In this document: positions 19,290 to 28,580 of the stretch, one piece after another
Position numbering within the stretch: position 1 is the stretch's first letter
How the letters are laid out: every line of letters starts with the position of its first letter
Source of the DNA: Planctomycetota bacterium
Lineage (GTDB): Bacteria > Planctomycetota > SZUA-567 > H5-PLA8
Reading direction: 5' to 3'
Assembly (NCBI GenBank): GCA_027493525.1
Contig: JAOSKN010000001.1
Coordinates: 806,001 to 870,000 of the forward strand
DNA: 64,000 bases
The notes under the pieces: model-generated
Database searches by the model: none
What the model was told of the DNA's origin: nothing
What the model saw: only the letters and a program-made list of their open reading frames with translations
Translations under genes and position numbers: made by a program

Positions 19290-20952
19290 CTACTGGTTCA
19301 AGTACGCGTCGATCATCGCGTCCGCCTGCTGCTCCGGCACGCCCTTCTCCCGCAACAGGTTCGTAAGCCGCTGCCGCACCCCGGGATCCGCCCGGACCAC
19401 GTTCCGCTCCGCCGCCCGGTTCGCGTAGGTGCTGCCGGGGACGGGATTGAGCCACGAAAGCACGCGCCCCGCGCGCGGGAAGCCCGGCAGCGCCTTCCCG
19501 GCCAGCGCGTCCACCATGCTGACCGCATCCCCAAACTTGGCGTTTTCAGCGGCCAGTTGAAGGTCGCGCGGCGTGGTGCCCACGTACCGATCCGCCACGG
19601 CCAGCTCGCCCTGGTCGATCTCGATGCCCATCCGCGCGGCCTGCCCCGCGTACTGGTCGAAGGCCCGCCGCTGCGCCTCGGCCGCGCTCATCGTCGGGTT
19701 CTGCTCCATCAACTGCGCCGCGTAGTTCTTAGCCTGCTGGATCACCGTGGCCGCCTGCGCGTTCTTCTGCTCCGCCTCCGGATCCCGCGCCAGGTCGCGC
19801 TTGGCCTTCGCCACCTGCGCCACCTTCAGCTCCGTGTCTAGCGGGTCCGCCGGCTTGTTGGCCTGCTCGCGCTGGAAGTCCAACCCCTCGCGCCTCAGCT
19901 TCATCTCCGCCTCGTACTGGTTGCGCTGGGTCTCGGCCTTGTACTGCTCCAGCGAAAGCGTCCCGCGCCGGTACTCGGCCTCGAGCGACGCCTGCTTCTC
20001 GCGGAACGTCTGCTCCACGTCGAAGCGCCGCGCGCTCTCCGCCTGCGCGCCCTCCTTCAGCCCGAACTCCCGGCTCACGTCCGCGCGCCGGTCGCCGTAC
20101 GCCCGCTCCGCCTGCTGGCGCTCGTAGTCCCGCTCCGCCGTGGCCTCCTCGCGCTGCCGTTCCCACGGCAGCCGCCCGGTCTGCATGGCCTCCTGGTACT
20201 GCTGCCCGGCTTGGAGATACAAGGGCGCCAAGTCCCGTAAGAGCCGTGGATCCTTGCTCGCCAACGCCTCCCGGAAAAGCTGGCCGCCGAACATGTCGGC
20301 AACCTGGTTGGCCGCGCCCCCGTCCCCGCGCTGCGCCCGCCGGATCACGTTCACGGGCGCCTGCGGCCCGGCGTCCCGGTCGTAGCCCTTCAGCGCGTCC
20401 AGCATGGAGAGGCTCGCGCCCGTCTGCGCCTTCAAGGCCGCGCTGCCCACCGCGTCGGCCAGGTTCCCGGGCGTGCTGTAGCTGCGCGGGATGTTCCCCG
20501 AACCGCCCAGCGCGATATTCTGGGCCTTACGCCGCTCGTACTCCAACTCGGCAGGATCGGCCTGGTAGGTTGGCGTGATGCGCTGCGGCGTAAGGGCCGC
20601 CTGCGCCGCCTGTCCCGCCTTCGGCGCCGACTCCATGCCCCAGGCGTCGGACTGGTGCGCCGCGGCAAGCTGCGCCGGGCTCGGCTTGGGATAGGGACTC
20701 AAGGCCTCGGCCTGCGCCGGCGCCTGCGGCGCCCACGGCAAGGCCACCGGCGAGGTGCTGCCCTGCTGCGGGCCGTAGGTTTCGCCCCCCGCGCCGGCCC
20801 CGCCGAATCCGGAACCGCGCCACGTCCTCGCGCCGCTTGCTCTCCCGCTCCCGGTACAGGCCCGGCACCAGCGCCCCCAGCCCCGTCATAGCCTCATCCG
20901 GGGACGCTCCCGCGCCCGTAAACTGATTGTAGTAGTCCATCAGTGGTTTCAT
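19290..20952 (-). CDS. Large internal/ejection virion protein, one frameshift
   Basis: About 553 codons. It starts MKPLMDYYNQFTGAGASPDE at 20952 and shifts frame once between about 20775 and 20822, continuing with GETYGPQQGSTSP and ALPWAPQAPAQAE. The middle is a long, highly charged coiled coil rich in Arg, Glu and Gln (QREEATAERDYERQQAERAY and following), and the C terminus is helical. It lies between the 215-residue protein and the giant polyvalent gene, 17 bases before the latter's start. This is the usual place of podovirus internal core or ejection proteins. The role is inferred from position and coiled-coil content. Confidence 0.65.
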
Positions 20953-20962
20953 GGGTCCACTC

Positions 20963-21610
20963 CTAGATGTGGCTGGGCTTGGGCGCGCTCAGGCTCCCCC
21001 GCAAGCTCCCAGGCGTCAGTCCCAGCGCGCTCCCGCGCCCCTGGTAGCCCGCCTGCGCCCCGGCGTACTGCGCCCCGTTCCGCGGATCCGGGCTCACCGC
21101 CGCGTTCCCCTTCAGCGCCTCCAGCAGCCGGTTCTGCTGCGCGCTCGCCTGCGCCCGCTGGCTCGCCACTTCCTGCCCGGCCAGGCCCAGCGCCTTGTAC
21201 TTCGCGTCGAGGTTCGTATTCGCCGCGTCCGTCCGGATCTTCCGCTCGGCATCCGCGCGCAGCCCCGCGTACTGGCCGGCCAGCGTGCGCTGCCCCTTCA
21301 AAAGGTCGCCCGACCGCCCGAAGCCCATCGCCGCCGCCGACTGCCGCAGGTTCATCCCCGCGTCGCGCTCCGACTCGCCCAGGTTGTCCCGGCTCTGCGA
21401 GACCCGGCTGTTGATCTCGTCCGCGCTCAAGCCCGGCGTGTTCAGCAGCTCCTCCAGCCCCGCCGTGTACTTCTGCTCGAAGGCCGAAGGCTGCGCGCCC
21501 CCGGACAGCGCGGCCAGCAGGGGATTCATGGGCTGGCCGTCGCCCGGCCCGGTGTACCCATAGCCCACCGTGAAGAACTTCCCGCGGGGGTTCATGTTTG
21601 CGAATGCCAT
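20963..21610 (-). CDS. Putative internal virion protein
   Basis: 215 residues, start at 21610 with GGAGGC a few bases upstream. The N terminus has Gly/Tyr-rich sequence (GKFFTVGYGYTGPGDGQ), then helices with many Gln and Ala (QEVASQRAQASAQQNRLLEA). The stop is 11 bases before the next gene's start, indicating tight coupling with the coiled-coil ejection-type protein. Small alanine/glutamine-rich helical proteins in this position are often ejected with the DNA in short-tailed phages. No motif confirms this. Confidence 0.6.
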   Translation of the reverse strand: MAFANMNPRGKFFTVGYGYTGPGDGQPMNPLLAALSGGAQPSAFEQKYTAGLEELLNTPGLSADEINSRVSQSRDNLGESERDAGMNLRQSAAAMGFGRSGDLLKGQRTLAGQYAGLRADAERKIRTDAANTNLDAKYKALGLAGQEVASQRAQASAQQNRLLEALKGNAAVSPDPRNGAQYAGAQAGYQGRGSALGLTPGSLRGSLSAPKPSHI

Positions 21611-21701
21611 GCGTGCCTCCTGCCCATGTATCGAGCCTAGCCCGTCGCGCCTTCCGTCTGTTTGGCTGCCTCGGCCGCCGCCTGCCGTAGACCAGGCGAA
21701 A

Positions 21702-22756
21702 CTAGAAGATGGTCACAACTAAAACGCCGCCCGCTCCACCTGCCCCGCCAGCGCCGCCCGTCGTCGTGCCGCCGCCGCCGCCACCGCCGCCGCCGCCCCA
21801 AGCACCCCCGCGCCGCCCGCTCCTCCGGTGCCTGCCGTATTTCCCTTGCCGCCGCCGCCGCCTGCGCCGCCATAATTGGCCGTTCCGGCTGTCCCGGCAG
21901 CGCCCGCGGCCCCTTCGCTCACGCCTGCGGCGCCGCCCGCCAGGGATCCGCCGCGCCCGTCGCCGCCGTCGCCTGGAGTTCCGGCTACGTCGGTATTAGT
22001 CACAATGCCTCCTCCACCGCCACCGGCCCCGCCAAGGAGCGTATTCCCACCGGCATCGTTTACGCCGCCGCCTGCCGACCCACCGTGCTCTGCGGGCGGT
22101 GCGTCGCCTGCCGTGCCACTACCGCGAGCCCCGCCGCCACCGCTTCCTAAGCCCGCATGGCCAGCAACGTTTGAGGGCGCACCTCCCAGTTGATCTGCCG
22201 CCCCACCGTTGACTCCAGCGCCCATTGATCCGCCACCACTCCCCCCGAATAAGCCGTACTCGAAGCAGCCGCGCCGCGCCCGCCTCCATATGCCGTGAGC
22301 CAACTACCGAACGAGCTATTGCCTCCGGCTGCGCCGTTTGAGCCAGCGCCAGCGGATCCGCCCGCGCCGGCTGATCCGCCCGCGCCAACCGTAACCGTCT
22401 CGGTACTGCCCAAATCTTCTGCGTCGAGCCACGTGAACAGGCGACACCCCCCGCCGCCTCCGGTCCCCGGATATCGATTGGTGCCCGCGGTGTCGCCTCT
22501 TCCTCCCCCGCCTCCGCCCCCGCGCCTTGCACAACTACGAAAACGGCTTTTGCGCCACTCGGCTTAGTCCAGGTATCGCTGCTGGTGAATTCCTGAACGT
22601 TCGCGCCACTTCCCCCAGCGCCAACACGTCCGCGATCGTCGCCTTCTGCACCTTCTTCCCGGTCGCCGCCTCGAACGGAAGCAGGTCCATACTGCCGGGC
22701 GTGCCCGTCGGCAGCCGGCCCATAAACCGGTCCAGGAGGTGCTTCACCCAGTTCAT
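21702..22756 (-). CDS. Gly-rich tail fibre/tip protein, several frameshifts
   Basis: The start MNWVKHLLDRFMGRLP at 22756 leads into NVQEFTSSDTWTKPSGAK and AVFVVVQGAG, the classic entrance to Gly-rich phage tail-tip proteins. A long Gly/Ala/Asn-rich stretch follows (GNSSFGSWLTAYGGGRGAA, GGNTLLGGAGGGGGG) and it ends GGAGGAGGVLVVTIF at 21702. At least four single-base shifts in G runs split it. Each next frame continues the same composition, so one gene of about 350 codons is inferred. The Gly-rich region probably forms a polyglycine-II-like bundle at the receptor-binding tip. The opposite-strand proline-rich ORFs are antisense artefacts. Confidence 0.7.
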
Positions 22757-23253
22757 TTGGCCTTCCGCCCCAGCAGGTTCCAGTCCACCACGCTGTTCGC
22801 GCTGGCGTTCCCCCGCACCACGTCCCCTTTTCGCAGCGCGAATTCGAAACTCACCCAGGCCGGCGCGCCCGTGGGAACCGGCTCCGTGTACGCCACGTTC
22901 CGCGCCGTGCCGCCCTGCAGCTTCAAAAGCGCCGTCACCGTCCGGTCGCTCGAATCCTTGTTGCAGAGCACCAGCAGGCAGTCGTGGTAATCCTGGTCCG
23001 CCGTGAACAGGTCCGCCGCGCTGTTGCTCAGCTCCCCCTGCGCCAGAATGAAGCGCCCCAGCGCCCGCGGCGCCGTCGGGATCCCCGTCCGCGCCTCGTC
23101 GTAGGGCAGCTCGTACGCCTTCCCCGTCTGCTGCCCCTTCAGCTTCACGTTGGCGCTCAGGCTCGCCGGCCCGGCGTAGGCCGCGCCCGCGTTCTGGCCG
23201 GCCTTCAGCAGCCGCGCCAACTCCTTGAGGACTTCGCGCAATTCGTCGTCCAT
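22753..23253 (-). CDS. Structural protein of unknown function
   Basis: 166 residues, start MDDELREVLKELARLL at 23253, overlapping the stop of the nozzle-like gene as ATGA. The end overlaps the next start by 4 bases (also an ATG/TGA overlap), so three genes are translationally chained. The sequence is mainly beta with polar loops (DSSDRTVTALLKLQGGTARN, WVSFEFALRKGDVV). A short trimming or connecting protein of the tail is plausible from position. No family recognised. Confidence 0.65.
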   Translation of the reverse strand: MDDELREVLKELARLLKAGQNAGAAYAGPASLSANVKLKGQQTGKAYELPYDEARTGIPTAPRALGRFILAQGELSNSAADLFTADQDYHDCLLVLCNKDSSDRTVTALLKLQGGTARNVAYTEPVPTGAPAWVSFEFALRKGDVVRGNASANSVVDWNLLGRKAK

Positions 23254-25349
23254 CACTTCCGCCTCGGCTCGTCGGCCCCGTCCACCTCGTAAACCAGCAC
23301 GCAGCCCAGCACCTTCCACGGCGCGCCGCTCTCCACGCTGTAAAACTCCAGCTCGCACACGAACGCCGACTGGTGCCCCAGGTCCACGCGGTACACGTGC
23401 TTCGCCTCGTCCGGCTTCATCGTCACCGCCGCCTGCGCCGCCACCGTCTGCACCCCGTCCTCGTCCTTCGTCAGCCGCTCGGCGTAAGCCGTATTCGAGC
23501 CGTCAAAGCGCACCCGGCAGCGCAGGTCCACCGCCTCCGAGTCCGGCGCCAGCCAGACGTACGCGCGGTGCCAGGTCTTCTTGCGCGTGGCTTCTTCCGG
23601 CGTCTGCCCCCACTGCCAACCCGTCCGCCAGACCGCCGGAATCGGACCCACGATCAGCGTGTCCCCGGCCTTCGGCGCCGTCCCGCTCAGCGCGTTGAAC
23701 TCCAGCCCGCTGGAGGTGTTGTCCGTGATGATGCTCGATTCCTCGGAGCCGTCCGCCGCGCGCCGCAGCGTCACCGGCACGCCCTTCAGCTTCTCCCCGC
23801 TCGTCGGATAGGCCGCGCCCGTCACACTGGCCGTGGTGCTGGTGCCCGTTCCGCTCACCGTGCCCACCAGCGGCGTCGTGCTCGGCGGCGCGCCCATCGT
23901 CGTCCCGATCCCCAGGAACCACAGGTACGCGCTCGCGCTCCCGTCCACTTGGCTGAAGACGCACGCGCGCAGGCCGCCGTTGAGGTCGTCCAGCTCCGCC
24001 CCGCAGCTCATCCCCGTCCACCAGCCCGGGTTGCCCACCCAGCGCTCGCGCTCCAGGTCCCACACGAACGCGCGCTTCGCGTAGCTGTCGCCAGCCTCCA
24101 CCACGAAGAAATAGAGCTTCCGGTCCACCGCGTCGTGCCGGATATGGAAGAAGTCCCCGCGGTCGAAGTCGAGCCCCTTCCAGTCCTGCTGCAGCGCCCC
24201 GCCGATCTCCACCGGCTCCCCGCCCGGCTCCGCGCGCCAGACCCCGAACACGTCCATCCCGTAGACGCGCCCATCCACCACCCGCGCCGCGCTCCGCCCC
24301 AAGGCCCCGCGCCGGCTCGATAGCGGCACGATCCGCCCGTCCCCGCCGGTTCCGGAGAAGTTGGGTTTCAACTGGTACGAATGGAGCAGCATCTGCGAGG
24401 GCTTCAGCACCAGCAGCCCCGCCGGGCCCAGCGGCACGCCGCAAACCACCGGCTCGTTGTCGCCGTACAGGATCTCGTTAGAAAGCGCCCCCACCTCCTG
24501 GCTGCCCCAATGCTCCGGCTCCCCAGGCTCGCACCACGTGCCCAGGTTCCGCGGCCCGCTCATCCGAGCCGGCGCGCTCGATTTCGTGTCCCCCGCGTAC
24601 GCCTCCGCCAGCTCCACCTCCGTGTCGCTCGTGAAGCTCAGGATCTCGTAGCTCTTGCCGTCCGAGTCCCCGTCAAAGCTCACGTCCTCCCCCACCATCT
24701 CCACGGTGAAGGTGTTGGCCGGCCCGGTCAGCGTCGTCATGCCGTTGGTCAGGCTGCCCGTGAACGAGTACACGCGCCCGCCCAGCCCGTGCAGCACCGC
24801 CCCGTTGGCCACCGCCAGCGCGAACTTCCGCGGCTGCCCCTGGTTCTCGGCCAGCGCCGCGCGCTGCCCCAGCGTCTCGTCGCCCACGTTGTCCACGTAG
24901 GTGTCCGTGCCGAGCGCCGTCCCGTACGGGTTATCCGCGTCCCGGTTGACCGGATGAAAGAGCGACCCGCCGGCCTCCGTCCGCTCCACGATCCAGTGCG
25001 TCGCCCGCGTCGGCACGTCGCCCACCGCGCTCTTGTCCAGCGTCACCTGCTTGCTCGAGAACTGCCCGCTGGTTTCTGCGCTCGGCAGGCTGAAGGCGCC
25101 GGTGCTCGCGTCCACCCAGCGCATCCGGTAGCGCACCGCGCCGTTCACGTTCCCCGCACTGCCCCCCGTGGCCGTGAAATCCGCGCCGCCGTCCGTGTCC
25201 GGCGCCGGGATCCCCAGCTCCTTCAACTCGCCCGTGCGCAAGTCCAGGATCGCGTTCGCGTCGTGCCCGTTGCAGATCAGGCCCACGTCGCCCAGCTGCG
25301 CATAGCCGCACGGAAACGCGCCCTTTCCGGTCGCCAGTGACGTCGACAT
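23253..25349 (-). CDS. Tail nozzle / tail tubular protein B-like
   Basis: 698 residues of almost pure beta sequence with repeated blade-like segments (YRMRWVDASTGAFSLPSAE, VVDGRVYGMDVFGVWRA, FHIRHDAVDRKLYFFVV, AFVWDLERERWVGN). Propeller-like repeats with W-x-G and Y-x-F-x patterns are typical of podovirus tail nozzle proteins (T7 gp12-type and P22-like equivalents). It lies after the adaptor gene in transcription order, as expected. A 7-bp repeat array sits between its start and the preceding gene's stop. Confidence 0.65.
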   Translation of the reverse strand: MSTSLATGKGAFPCGYAQLGDVGLICNGHDANAILDLRTGELKELGIPAPDTDGGADFTATGGSAGNVNGAVRYRMRWVDASTGAFSLPSAETSGQFSSKQVTLDKSAVGDVPTRATHWIVERTEAGGSLFHPVNRDADNPYGTALGTDTYVDNVGDETLGQRAALAENQGQPRKFALAVANGAVLHGLGGRVYSFTGSLTNGMTTLTGPANTFTVEMVGEDVSFDGDSDGKSYEILSFTSDTEVELAEAYAGDTKSSAPARMSGPRNLGTWCEPGEPEHWGSQEVGALSNEILYGDNEPVVCGVPLGPAGLLVLKPSQMLLHSYQLKPNFSGTGGDGRIVPLSSRRGALGRSAARVVDGRVYGMDVFGVWRAEPGGEPVEIGGALQQDWKGLDFDRGDFFHIRHDAVDRKLYFFVVEAGDSYAKRAFVWDLERERWVGNPGWWTGMSCGAELDDLNGGLRACVFSQVDGSASAYLWFLGIGTTMGAPPSTTPLVGTVSGTGTSTTASVTGAAYPTSGEKLKGVPVTLRRAADGSEESSIITDNTSSGLEFNALSGTAPKAGDTLIVGPIPAVWRTGWQWGQTPEEATRKKTWHRAYVWLAPDSEAVDLRCRVRFDGSNTAYAERLTKDEDGVQTVAAQAAVTMKPDEAKHVYRVDLGHQSAFVCELEFYSVESGAPWKVLGCVLVYEVDGADEPRRK

Positions 25350-25368
25350 GTCACTCAGTCCTCAGTCC

Positions 25369-26108
25369 TCACAACTCGCGTACTCGCACCGCCACCTCGC
25401 CCTGGTTGTCCCAGAACGCCCCCGCGTTGTCGGCGAAGACCCCGATCAGGTCCCCGTCGGCCGTGACCAGCACCCGCCGCACCGAACCCACCTCGATCGG
25501 CGCCGCCGGCGCGCCGGGCTCGATCACGCAGAAGACCCCGTAAACCACCCCTGGAAAGTAGGGGTCCGCCCCGCCGATCGTCGCCCCGCCCACCTCACCG
25601 GTTTCGTCCGCGGGAAAGACCGGAAACCCGCCCAGGAAGGTGTCCCGCGTCCACAACCCACGCGCCCGGACCTCGTAGACCTTCCCGGCCTGCGCCCCCT
25701 CGAAAATCACCTTCGTCCGTTCCGCCGTCGCCGGCACGTACGTCACCTGCGCGCCCTCGTCGGCCTCAGGCAGGTCCGCCCAATTCGGCAGCGGCCCCGC
25801 GCACAAGCCCCCCGCCTGCGCGTTGGCCCCCGCGTAACTCGCCCGCCAGACCCCCGCGCTCGAAGCGTCCACCAGCACCTGCCGGCAGTCCCGCCGCCGG
25901 AAGACCCCCGCGCTCAAAAGCGTCGCCGCACTAGCGTCCACGTCCCGCGTCGCCGCGCAGCCTCGCCCCCGCCGCGCCTCCCCGGCTCCGTCCAGACGTC
26001 CACGTGCTCGAGCTGCCGCGCCAGCTCCGGCGGCAAGCCGCTCTCGATCGCCGTGCGGTCCACCCCCGCCGGCGCCGGTACCACCAGGAATCGCTCGCCC
26101 GCGCGCAC
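25369..26108 (-). CDS. Structural protein, paralogue of the downstream-numbered neighbour; one frameshift
   Basis: About 247 codons. It starts MRAGERFLVVPAPAGVD at 26108 and shifts frame at the C5 run 25966-25970 (one base short), continuing RGCAATRDVDASAATLLSAG and on to WDNQGEVAVRVREL. Its first half resembles the 103-residue gene at 26123-26434: LEHVDV/LEYVDV, then LLSAGVF/VLSAGTF and VLVDASSAGVW/VLIWATAGGAW. The two lie in tandem 14 bases apart, suggesting a duplication. Position between adaptor and nozzle suggests a tail or head-tail component. Confidence 0.6.
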
Positions 26109-26122
26109 GAAAGAAAAGCTCC

Positions 26123-26434
26123 TCAGCCCCGGACCGCCGTCGGATGCCCCTGCAGCTTCCAGGCCCCGCCCGCCGTCGCCCAGATCAGCACCTTCCGCCC
26201 CGCGCGGTCGATGAACGTCCCCGCGCTCAAGACCGTCGTGCTCTCCCCCGTCGCGAAGTCCGGCCGCACGCAGCCGGCCGCGCGGATCGCCGCGCCCGGC
26301 CGGTCCACGTCCACGTACTCCAGCCGCCGCGCCGCCACGCCCCCCAGCGCCGCCCGCTGCGTCCGCCGGTCCAACCGCTCCGGCAGCACCGAAAGCTCCT
26401 GCAGCTTGCCCACAAAGAGAGCACTCCCCGGCAC
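26123..26434 (-). CDS. Small structural protein, paralogue of 25369-26108
   Basis: 103 residues, probably from GTG at 26434, immediately preceded by a four-unit 7-bp repeat array at 26430-26457. The pattern LEYVDVDRPG then VLSAGTFIDRAGRKVLIWA aligns with the first half of its neighbour. Function unknown; it is part of the virion operon. The start is uncertain because the array replaces any normal ribosome site. Confidence 0.5.
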   Translation of the reverse strand: MPGSALFVGKLQELSVLPERLDRRTQRAALGGVAARRLEYVDVDRPGAAIRAAGCVRPDFATGESTTVLSAGTFIDRAGRKVLIWATAGGAWKLQGHPTAVRG

Positions 26435-26457
26435 CCGGAACCCGGCACCCGGAACCC
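26430..26457. repeat. 7-bp-period repeat array
   Basis: GGCACCC-GGAACCC-GGCACCC-GGAACCC, four perfect alternating heptamers between the adaptor gene's stop (26460) and the next gene. Confidence 0.75.
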
Positions 26458-26459
26458 GC

Positions 26460-27374
26460 CTAGCTGTACGGCCCCAGCCGCGCCACGTACGTCACCTTCC
26501 CGTCCAGGCCCGCCTGGTGCAGCCGGCGCTGCCCGCCCCCGCGCTCCAGCCGGTAGCGCGAAAGCGCCCGTCGCGCGAAGAGCTGCGCGTAGGCCAGTTG
26601 CGCGTTGAACTTCTCCGTCTCGCCCTGCTCCTGGAACAGATACGCCTTCAGGAACTCCTGCAGCGCCGCCTTCGCCTCGGCGTCGTCGGGCAGCCCGAAC
26701 ACGTCGCTGTCCCCGCTCACCTCCGCGGGCCGCACGAAGACGCTGCACAGCAGCGTGTGATACGCCGCCGGCGCCGGATAGACCCAGACCTTCGTCAGCG
26801 CCGGCGTGTTGCTCGTCACGATCCAGTCCGCCGCGTAGTAGAACGGCCGGTTGATCTCCCGCGCCTGCATCCGCAGGTACTGAAGATATTCCAGGTCCAG
26901 GTCCTGCAGCGGCGTCGTCACCTCGTCCAGCAGCAGGTGCTCGATCCGGTAGGCCCGGGTGGGCAGCGTCAGCAGCTCGTCGGTGAGCGTGTAGGTGGCC
27001 TCGGTGAGGTTGTCCGTGCCCAGGTAGTTCTCCTCGAGCGTCACCTGGCCGGCGCCGTCCCGCGTCGAAACCCGGTACTGCTGCGGCTCGCCGTTGAAAC
27101 GGATGAACATGCCCGCGGCCGCCGCGGGAAACGTGCCGCCGGTCAGCGTCACCACCGCCGCGCCCACCGCCACGGCCACCGTGCCGGTGTCGTACAGCGG
27201 CTGCAGCGCCTTCTTCTCCAGGCGCTTCTCGAATTGCCAGGGTCCGCATTGGCGCAGCGCCACGTTCGACGCGTTGGCGATCCGCGCGTACTGCCGCAGC
27301 GCCTTGTCGGATTGATCCTGCTTGTTCCAGTCGGAAAGGAAGGTCTTGGCGTCGGAGAACGTGAACGCGGCCAT
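26460..27374 (-). CDS. Head-tail adaptor / tail tubular protein A-like
   Basis: 304 residues. The N-terminal helices (FTFSDAKTFLSDWNKQDQSD, KALRQYARIANASNVALRQC, GPWQFEKR) are followed by a beta-rich insert with AGMFIRFNGEPQQYRV and YRIEHLLLDE, then a helical C terminus (FNAQLAYAQLFARRALSRYR). Short-tailed phages use an adaptor ring of this helix-beta-helix design below the portal. A GGAGGC ribosome site precedes the ATG at 27374. Placement between the lysis-like region and the nozzle-like gene supports a connector role. Confidence 0.6.
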   Translation of the reverse strand: MAAFTFSDAKTFLSDWNKQDQSDKALRQYARIANASNVALRQCGPWQFEKRLEKKALQPLYDTGTVAVAVGAAVVTLTGGTFPAAAAGMFIRFNGEPQQYRVSTRDGAGQVTLEENYLGTDNLTEATYTLTDELLTLPTRAYRIEHLLLDEVTTPLQDLDLEYLQYLRMQAREINRPFYYAADWIVTSNTPALTKVWVYPAPAAYHTLLCSVFVRPAEVSGDSDVFGLPDDAEAKAALQEFLKAYLFQEQGETEKFNAQLAYAQLFARRALSRYRLERGGGQRRLHQAGLDGKVTYVARLGPYS

Positions 27375-27383
27375 GGCTGCCTC

Positions 27384-27686
27384 CTAAGGCGCCGGCCGCG
27401 CCTGCTTCTCCGCGTCCAGCTTCCGGTAGTACTCAAACGTCGGCTGATCGATCACGACCATCCCGTCAATCCGGCCCCTCGACGGAACCAGCTTCTCGCC
27501 TTCAGGAACCAGGAGCGGGACGATCACCGGCTTCTCGGGTGTCGGAGACACGACGTAGCCGGGCGTCCCCATCCGCGCCCATTGGGTCTGCCGTTCCGTT
27601 GTCGGCGGGCGGAAGGGGTTGATGCTGCATCCCGCGCAGCCGATCAGGGCGAGCATGAGCGTCAGGAGCCGGAGCTTTCGGATCAT
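27384..27686 (-). CDS. Phage lipoprotein, possible outer-membrane spanin (Rz1-like)
   Basis: 100 residues: signal peptide MIRKLRLLTLMLALIGCAGC with lipobox cysteines, then a Pro-rich chain (NPFRPPTTERQ, SPTPEKPVIVPLLVPEGEK). Small Pro-rich lipoproteins encoded out of frame within or next to a membrane-protein gene are the hallmark of Rz1-type spanins. The ORF at 27502-27771 overlaps it in another frame and starts upstream. If correct, it would disrupt the outer membrane at lysis. No sequence family was matched. Confidence 0.5.
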   Translation of the reverse strand: MIRKLRLLTLMLALIGCAGCSINPFRPPTTERQTQWARMGTPGYVVSPTPEKPVIVPLLVPEGEKLVPSRGRIDGMVVIDQPTFEYYRKLDAEKQARPAP

Positions 27687-27771
27687 TGGCCTTGCCTCCG
27701 GTCGGTTCGATCTCGCGCTTAAAGAGGCCGGCCACGAAATTCAGCACCGCCTCGAGGATGGATGCCCACAT
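27502..27771 (-). CDS. Small amphipathic-start protein overlapping the lipoprotein gene
   Basis: 89 codons from ATG at 27771. The first 27 residues (MWASILEAVLNFVAGLFKRE and on) look like a real short membrane-active helix, while the rest lies over the lipoprotein gene in another frame and is Pro/Asp/Arg-rich. The region before 27686 is not otherwise coding. It might be a holin-like or inner spanin-like partner, or only the short start may be functional. Low certainty. Confidence 0.35.
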   Translation of the reverse strand: MWASILEAVLNFVAGLFKREIEPTGGKANDPKAPAPDAHARPDRLRGMQHQPLPPADNGTADPMGADGDARLRRVSDTREAGDRPAPGS

Positions 27772-27910
27772 GTAAAACCCCTTGGCAGGGTTGCCCCAGG
27801 TCTCGTTACGCGGCCTCGAGCGCAGGCTGGTATCGTGACTCCCAGCGCCACCTGTACCGCCGATTCCTTACCGGACACGACCGGCAACCAAGGGGGCTCG
27901 CGACCTCTGC

Positions 27911-28222
27911 CTAGGCCACCGGCGCAATCGCCGCCGCGGCCTCGTTGACGCACTTCCCGGCCACCTGGAGCAGCTCCGCGATCTCCGAGAACTGAAGATC
28001 CTTCAGCTCCGTCGGGATCTCGCTCGCCCCCGTCAGGCCGGTCTGGATCACGGCCAGGGCAATCGGATTGCCCATCAGGATCGGCACGAGTTCCGTGCCC
28101 ACGCCCTTGATCCCGCTGCCCTTCTTGTCCGCTTCCTGTTTCGCCTTCAGGACACAGAGCGAAATCTCCTTCATCGCCACCAGAAGTTCGCTCGTTTCCT
28201 TGATCCCGTGAGTTCCAGCCAT
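27911..28222 (-). CDS. Small helical phage protein
   Basis: 103 residues, ATG at 28222 with GGAGAT upstream. All-alpha composition: ETSELLVAMKEISLCVLKAK, a Gly-rich turn, then AELLQVAGKCVNEAAAAIAP. It is 3 bases from the stop of the holin-like gene, so the two are coupled. It may belong to the lysis or structural group. No known family. Confidence 0.55.
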   Translation of the reverse strand: MAGTHGIKETSELLVAMKEISLCVLKAKQEADKKGSGIKGVGTELVPILMGNPIALAVIQTGLTGASEIPTELKDLQFSEIAELLQVAGKCVNEAAAAIAPVA

Positions 28223-28224
28223 GT

Positions 28225-28569
28225 CTAATCTCCTTGCTGCCCCACGGCCCGAACGCCGTGCGGCGGGGTTTGCAGGCATTGAATCCTGCCGATCTGCTGC
28301 GCGTGCAACTCCGTCGCACGTGCCAGCGCCTCGATGCTGCCCGTCTGCCGCGCCAGCGCCCGCGTGTGACTGTCCTTCGCGTTCGCCTCGATGATCCGCG
28401 CCTCGTTCGCCTCGTGCGCCAATTTTCCCAACTCCGAGCGCACGAAATCCTGAACGTCGTCGAGCCGCCGCGAAAGCGCTTGTTCGCGCTTGTCGTTCCG
28501 CCAAACGAACCACACGACGAGCCCGCCGGGCAAACCCAATTGCAGGATCAGTTGCACCAACGGGTCCAC
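28225..28569 (-). CDS. Holin-like membrane protein with coiled coil
   Basis: 114 residues from a GTG at 28569, chosen because AGGAGG lies 7 bases upstream (complement of 28577-28582). The N terminus is one membrane span (VQLILQLGLPGGLVVWFVW) followed by a charged coiled coil (DKREQALSRRLDDVQDFVRS). One N-terminal span plus a coiled coil of about 100 residues is the layout of BhlA/UviB-type holin-like proteins. It lies just before the small lipoprotein region, making 27384-28569 a candidate lysis block. Confidence 0.55.
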   Translation of the reverse strand: MDPLVQLILQLGLPGGLVVWFVWRNDKREQALSRRLDDVQDFVRSELGKLAHEANEARIIEANAKDSHTRALARQTGSIEALARATELHAQQIGRIQCLQTPPHGVRAVGQQGD

Positions 28570-28580
28570 GCGCGCGCCTC

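Noticed and set aside
21709..21999. Proline-rich plus-strand ORFs
   Set aside because: They are the complement of the Gly-rich tail protein gene, where GGN codons read as proline on the other strand.
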